A DNA stretch of 64,000 nt from Bretschneidera sinensis. Taxonomy: Eukaryota; Streptophyta; Magnoliopsida; Brassicales; Akaniaceae. A program made the position numbers and the translations under genes. Position 1 is the stretch's first letter; the number at the start of each line of letters is the position of its first letter. Under the pieces are notes generated by a model, which had not been told where the DNA came from, searched no databases, and saw only the letters and a program-made list of their open reading frames with translations. Shown here one piece after another: positions 58,090 to 64,000 of the stretch. The DNA lies in NCBI GenBank assembly GCA_023935145.1, contig CM043697.1:54765001-54829000 (forward strand). Direction: 5' to 3'.

Positions 58090-59016
58090 AGGGAATTATT
58101 CTCTCATTTGATGTATTCTATTGTAAAATCGAATGCACTCAGAATTGCTTGCCATCTTGCAAAGATTTGTTTTGAAACTAAATTTTGAACATCTTTTTGT
58201 AAAATTTCTTTAGCAGATTTGCAATCAATTCGTAATAAAAATGTTTTGCTGTATAAATCGTCTTGAAATTTTGATATACGTAAAAAAATTGATAAAATCT
58301 CTTTTTTAATGGTTGAATAATTTTTTTGAGCTCCGAGCCAAATACTGGAATGATAACGGACAATTTGCTCATTGGATTTTTCTGGAAGAATCTGTTTGAG
58401 TAAACCACCATATCTTGTGTCGGAGGCATCAGTCTCAACAATAATTTAAGCTGAAGGGGACAGGATACCTAAACATGGAAGACTTAATACTTTTGTCTTG
58501 ATAAATCTTACGACTTCAGTGTGTTATGGGGACCATGGTTCTGGATTTTTGCGAAGTCTTTTATATAAAGGTTTGCAAATTTGTCTCATATGAGGGAAAT
58601 AATCTGATATGTAATTTAAACATCCTAAAAATCTTTGAAGTTGGATTTTATCCTTAATTTCACAAGTGAATTTATTGGTGAATTCTATAGATCTATCTAT
58701 AGGTTTAATAGTTCCTTGAAAAATCAGATGTCCTAAAAATCTGACTTTTGTCTGGAATAATTTCATCTTGGATTTTGATAATACTAATCCATTAGTTTTG
58801 ATAATTTGAAAAAATGTTTTAAGATGCTTAAAATGTTGAACTATTGATTTTGAAAATATCATGATATCATCAATATATATTATGCTAAAATTAGAATAAT
58901 CATTAAAGATATCATTAATAATATTTTGAAATTCAGAAGGAGCATTTTTTAGTCCAAAAGGCATTACATTCCATTTGTAATGGCCAAAAGGGACATTGAA
59001 AGCAGTTTTATATTTA
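58090..59016 (-). pseudogene. Caulimovirus RT and RNase H relic, copy D
   Basis: Starts mid-RT at the inversion point (about 59016). YIDD is present (about 58870); RNase H spans 58178-58441 with a stop before it. It ends abruptly at 58090 within the RNase H C-terminus, where intergenic sequence follows with ORF2 missing. Confidence 0.88.
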
Positions 59017-62000
59017 TCCCAGACCTATCCCTCCAGATCTGCAATTTGAAGAAAGACAGCTTGATGTTCAAGCTAAGTATGACAGTGACATCATTTATGA
59101 ATGGAACCTTGATGGCGCCAGTGGGCATAACATTCTAGACATGCTCCAAGAAATGGCTATGGCAGCAAGCTCCTATAGAACCAAACCCATACCAATAAAG
59201 GTATCACAAAATCTATTATTGCAGGGTTTACTGAAACCTTTAAGGGATGGTGGACAAATTACCTCACTGAAGAAAACCGACAAGAAGTATTAGAATCCCC
59301 CAAGGACAGTAGCCCCCAATCAGTAATAAACCCACAAACAGGAGAAGTCAGAATTTTCACAAAAAAATAGAAAATGCATTTGAAACCCTTATTTATGCTA
59401 TTACCAAACATTTTATAGGAGATCCAGACAGATGGATAGCCAGGTCTTCTGAAATTCTTCTCAATTTGACCTGCCCTACCATGCAAGATTTTAGATGGTA
59501 CAAGGATGTTTTCCTTGCCAAAGTATTTATTAGAAAAGATTCCAATAATGCTTATTGGAAAGAGAAATTTATTAGTGGACTTCCCAAACTATTTACAGAA
59601 AAAGTTAGACAACGCATTAGAGACCTCAACAATGGAAACCTTCCATATGATGATCTCTCCTATGGAGAAATTATTAGCTTTATCAATAATGAAGGCCTTG
59701 CCCTTTGTAACAATATTAAGTTAAAATCCAAAATGAAATAAGAACTTCATCAGAGCAAAAAGGAACTAGGATCCTTCTGTGCTCAATATGGATTTGAAAC
59801 TGTTAGGGCCCCATCAGCTATTAAGAAAAAGAAAGCTAAGTCCATTAGAAAACAAACCTATAGGAAACCCTTTAAGCCCAATAGGTTTGCTAAGCCCAAT
59901 AGACCTAGTACTTCTATTAATCCCAGGCCCAAGAAAACTAGAAATCCAAAAATCCATGATTCAAACCCAAAGTCCTCTAAGGCTTGCTTCAAATGTGGAC
60001 GTCTTGGTCATTGGGCCAAGAATTGCAAAGTGAAGGAAAAAATCAACGAATTAGAAATAGATGACTCATTAAAACAATAACTATTAAAAGTAATGATTAT
60101 TGACTCTCAGTCAGAAGAAGACCCTTCTTCATCTGACAATGATGATGTCATATATACTATGCAAGAGACTTCCAACACAGAATCCTCTGATGAATCACAA
60201 TCTTGTAATTGTGATGAAGGACTTTGTACATGTAGATCTATAAATATGATCTCCTCCTAAAAAGAATTCCTATTAGACATCATAGACAAAATTGATGACC
60301 CTATCACTAAAAAGGATTATCTAGTAAAATTAAGAGATTTAGTTTGTGAAGAAAAATGATTAAAAGACCCAGAACCTTTTAATCTATCAAAAATCTTAGA
60401 ATCAAAATTTAATAAACCCAAGACTGCTAGTATTCAAGATTTACAAGTAGAAGTCAACACTATGAAAGAACAAATAAAGACCATTCAGCAGGAAACTGCA
60501 GCTATCAAAGCCAGAATGATTAGTCTTGAGATTGAAGGTCCCAAAGAATCAATACTATCTCCCACAGACAAGAAAGGAAAGTCTATTGCCCCTAGCAAAG
60601 CATCTTCTTCAGACAATGAAGAAGAACCCACAGTAAATCCTGATGAAAGCTTCATTAGTTTAATAGAAAGGATTAATTACCAGAAATGGTATATTAGAAT
60701 TTCTATTGTTATTAATGAAGAATACCATATAAACACCACTGCCCTTGTTGATTCTAGTGCTGACCAGAATTGTCTCAAGGAAGGCCTTGTCCCTACCAAA
60801 TACTATGATAAAACCACTGAAAGGTTAAATACTGCTAGTGGTTCAAAATTAAATGTAGAATACAAAATAAGCAATTCTTACGTATGTAACGATGGTTACT
60901 GCCTAAGAACGTATTTTATATTAGTAAAAAACATACATCAGAACATTACCCTAGGAACGCCTTTCCTTACCCAAATATATTCCTTCACAGCTAGTCATTT
61001 AGGAATAGAAACCAACCTATTAGGACAAATGTTATTTTTCCCTTTCCTTCAACCCATAGATACCAGAGACCTAAATCTATTATAAGCCGATAGTCTTCAT
61101 CGTCAAATAAATTTAATCCAAAATAAACAAGCCCATATTAACTTTCTAAAAGAAGAAATCTATTACAAAAAAAAATAGAACAACAATTAAGAGAAGCCCA
61201 AGTCCAAGCCCAAATTAAAGAATTAGAAATAACTTTTAAAAAAGAAATTTGTGCTAATATCCCAAACGCCTTTTGAAAGGAAAAAGCACATAGTTTCTTT
61301 ACCATATGAGCCCGGCTTTAATGAAAAAGACATTCCATCAAAGTCCAAGCCCATCCAAATGAACCAAGAACTGCTAAGTTATTGTCAATAAGAAATTAAA
61401 GGATTATTAGAGAAAAGATTAATCCGGCCCAGCAAGTCCCCTTGGAGCTGTTCAGCCTTCTATGTCCAAAAACAAGCTGAACTAGAACGAGGAGCCCCTA
61501 GGCTAGTTATTAATTATAAACCTCTAAATAAGGTCTTACAATGGATCAGATACCCTATTCCCAATAAAAAGGACATTCTCAATAGGCTTCATGATTCTGC
61601 TATATTTTCAAAATTCGATTTAAAATCAGAATTTTGGCAAATTCAAACAAGTGAGCAAGATAAATATAAAACTGCTTTCAATATCCCTTTTGGCCATTAT
61701 GAATGGAGTGTAATGCTTTTTGGACTAAAAAATACTCCTTCTGAATTTCAAAATATTATTAATGATATCTTTAATGATTATTCTAATTTTAGCATAACAT
61801 ATATTGATGATATCTTGATATTTTCAAAATCAATAAATCAACATCTTAAGCATCTTAAAACATTTTTTCAAATTATCAAAACTAATTGATTAGTATTATC
61901 AGAATCCAAGATGAAATTATTCCAGACAAAAGTCAGATTTTTAGGACATCTCATTTTTCAAGGAACTATTAAACCTATAGATAGATCTATAGAATTCGCC

Positions 62001-62666
62001 AATAAATTCCCTGATGAAATTAAGGATAAAACCAAACTTCAAAGATTTTTAGGATGTTTAAATTACATATCAGATTATTTCCCTCATATGAGACAAATTT
62101 GCGAACCTTTATATAAAAGACTTCGCAAAAATCCATAACCATGGTCCCCATAACACACTGAAGTCGTAAGATTTATCAAGACAAAAGTATTAAGTCTTCT
62201 ATGTTTAGGTATCCTGTCCCCTTCAGCTCAAATTATTGTTGAGACTGATGCCTCCGACACAGGATATGGTGGTATACTCAAACAGATTCTTCCAGAAAAA
62301 TCCAGTGAGCAAATTGTCCGTTATCATTCCAGTATTTGGCTCGGAGCTCAAAAAAATTATTCAACCATTAAAAAAGAGATTTTATCAATTTTTTTACGTA
62401 TATCAAAATTTCAAGACGATTTATACAGCAAAAAATTTTTATTACGAATTGATTGCAAATCTGCTAAAGAAATTTTACAAAAAGATGTTCAAAATTTAGT
62501 TTCAAAACAAATCTTTGCAAGATGGCAAGCAATTCTGAGTGCATTCTTTTTTACAATAGAATACATCAAAGGAGAGAATAATTCCCTGCCTGACTTCCTT
62601 ACCCAGGAATTTTTGCAGGAACATCAGCAACATGTCAACATCCCAAAAGGGCAAACAGAAGGTTAA
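59017..62666 (+). pseudogene. Caulimovirus ORF1 polyprotein relic, copy E
   Basis: Coat-protein region 59017-60460 with the CCHC knuckle at about 59992-60033; coiled-coil and protease region 60462-61085, where the active-site triad DSG reads DSS (about 60753); RT about 61340-61900 with YIDD (about 61804); RT end and RNase H 61911-62530; TAA at 62664-62666. Stops include 59739, 60077, 60258, 60357, 61083, 61388, 61888 and 62136, and an indel lies near 61275. Non-functional. Confidence 0.9.
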
Positions 62667-63811
62667 CCCACCTTCATCCCCAAAACCTCAAGAACCCTCT
62701 AACTATTATTCCCCATTATCCTCCCCAAGACCTCCATTATCTCCGTTCACTCCAAGAATTCCAATAAGGCCAAATAATAGATTTGCACCATTAGAAGAAT
62801 TCCCTGAATTATCATCTCCATCATATGCCCAAATATTATCTTCACAACCCAAAATACCACCCACTCAATATCAAGAAAAATCAATCCAAGAACATATTAG
62901 TTATACCAGTATGCCTTTACCAAACAATGACCATGATAATAATCCTATTATGCAATATTTATATACTAACCAAGTTTTCCCTGCAGGTTTTCACTTCATT
63001 TGTGAAGATATAAGAAAAATCCAGCATTATTATGAGTTAATTTTAGTAGATACTAAATCTACTGAGATTACTCACAGCCATGATTCCCTTGACCATAACA
63101 AAATTATTTATTCCAAATGTAAAATCCAAAAAATTATCAGTCCAGACAAAATCCATGACCATTACAAACCTAATCCCTTTTCTATAGCCTTAAATCCTCC
63201 AACTTATAATTACAATGACTACCAAAAAGCTTGGTTCAATATGTTTTTTTGTCAAACCAAAGACTCATTCATGGTTTATCTTTTTTGATAAAAATTGCAA
63301 ATTTGATTTTCCCATGTGGTTTTTAGATTGGTGGCCATTTTTCGGTATCAGCTCACCTCTTTTCCCTTCCAAAATTCAAGAATCACTCACCTATTTTACA
63401 TCTCATATTTCTGGTCATAAACCCTACATCCATGAATTATTATTCACATCTCTTTTTGCTATACCATGGATTCTAGCGTGGGATTACACTATTACTGCAT
63501 CTGGTTATGGATACAATTCCATAAAAAGAACTTTCAAAATTAAATGGTGGGCAAAATATGACTGTTCTTATTCTGTCATCAACTTTGTGAAAAGTTGGTT
63601 TCAAAATAATCCTCTCCACCTCATGAAAGAATCAAAAGCAACGTCTTCCAATATGTCAAAAAGGGAACGATGAAAGAAATTATTTGAAGAACTGTCACAA
63701 ATATCAGACAGCGATGAAGATAGCACCCAATCTCCATCTGCCAATCCCAATACTCCACCCAACTATTGGGCCCAAGATCCTTTTGAAGATTATGATTATC
63801 AAACAAGATAA
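62632..63811 (+). pseudogene. Caulimovirus ORF2 relic, copy E
   Basis: The ATG at 62632 lies 35 nt inside the end of ORF1. It is open for 218 codons, until a run of seven T at about 63243 (six in copy A) shifts the frame. The downstream part (63215-63673) is open in the other frame to a TGA at 63671. The final TAA would be at 63809-63811. Confidence 0.82.
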
Positions 63812-64000
63812 AGATTCCTGCCGACACATAAATACACAAACAGTATGAAGCACTCAAGACACAAATAGTAAAAGCAATCAGCAAGATTCCCAGCCGATGC
63901 AAGAAAACAAAAAAAAGCACTTCGACAGCAAAAAAGCAATATATTCTTAAGCAAAAGCAAGATCCTTAGCAAGAAAGTATCAATCAATAATCTCGGACTT
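63812..64000 (+). promoter_or_regulatory. Caulimovirus intergenic region start, copy E (cut by window)
   Basis: Contains one direct-repeat unit (CCGACACA...CAGTATGAAGCAC) and the 'tcttaagcaaaagcaagatc' stretch shared with the other intergenic copies. TATA and primer site would lie beyond 64000. Confidence 0.7.

Larger units (their letters stand above)
46345..59016 (-). mobile_element. Endogenous caulimovirus tandem block (minus): copies B, C, D
   Basis: Read on the minus strand from 59016 down: RT to RNase H (copy D), a jump near 58090 into an intergenic region, ORF1 with movement protein (copy C), an internal deletion at about 55482, protease end to RNase H, ORF2, intergenic region, and a long ORF1 (copy B) ending at an inversion point near 46345. 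Tandem head-to-tail order is what integration of circular or multimeric viral DNA gives. Confidence 0.9.
59017..64000 (+). mobile_element. Endogenous caulimovirus copy E (plus), continues past window
   Basis: Begins in the coat-protein region, head-to-head with copy D, and runs through coat protein, protease, RT, RNase H, ORF2 and into the intergenic region at the window end. Confidence 0.9.

Overview
The window looks like nuclear DNA of a woody eudicot. It is AT-rich, with GT-AG introns, plant gene families, many plant transposable elements and a large block of endogenous plant pararetrovirus (Caulimoviridae). I cannot name the species. Everything here was read by eye, and coordinates of degenerate elements are approximate.

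Layout. 1-381: Ty3/gypsy and LINE fragments. 1085-1282: a MITE. 1590-4031: a decayed, internally deleted Ty1/copia element (minus strand). 4219-10605 (plus): the cyclin box and C-terminal tail of a plant cyclin T, with clean splice sites. Its N-terminal exons are not found, and one intron carries a Mutator-like element (6018-8274) with a hAT-like and a foldback element nested inside. 12081-12359: two tRNA-derived SINEs. 12956-33758 (minus): a huge decayed gene for the nuclear cyclophilin CYP59 (PPIase, RRM, zinc knuckle, charged RS-like tail). Thirteen exons are recognisable, but there is a frameshift in the PPIase domain, three nonsense codons, and a 5.35-kb copia element (13612-18961) inside the last exon. 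Its introns are swollen by L1-type LINEs (19554-20114, 20878-21608, 26150-28690, 29732-31565) and a hAT-like element. 34745-39462: foldback elements and a non-coding LTR element. 40054-40290: a relic of LBD (LOB-domain) exon 2.

40997-64000 (continuing past the window) is an endogenous caulimovirus array with at least four partial genomes in mixed orientation: plus (40997-46344), minus (46345-59016, itself a tandem of permuted copies) and plus (59017-64000). Viral order is movement protein, coat protein with CCHC zinc finger, aspartic protease, reverse transcriptase and RNase H in ORF1, then a second ORF of unknown function overlapping the end of ORF1, then an intergenic region with TATA-like box and tRNA-Met primer site. 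This organisation best fits the florendovirus type. All copies carry stops, frameshifts or deletions.

Functional picture: cyclin T (partner of CDK9/CDKC kinases on the RNA polymerase II CTD) and CYP59 (a CTD-associated cyclophilin) lie convergently about 2.35 kb apart, but the CYP59 copy appears dead. The most notable feature is the virus array: two copies form an inverted repeat with arms of about 3.85 kb around a spacer of about 1.5 kb, a geometry that could yield antiviral double-stranded RNA if transcribed.
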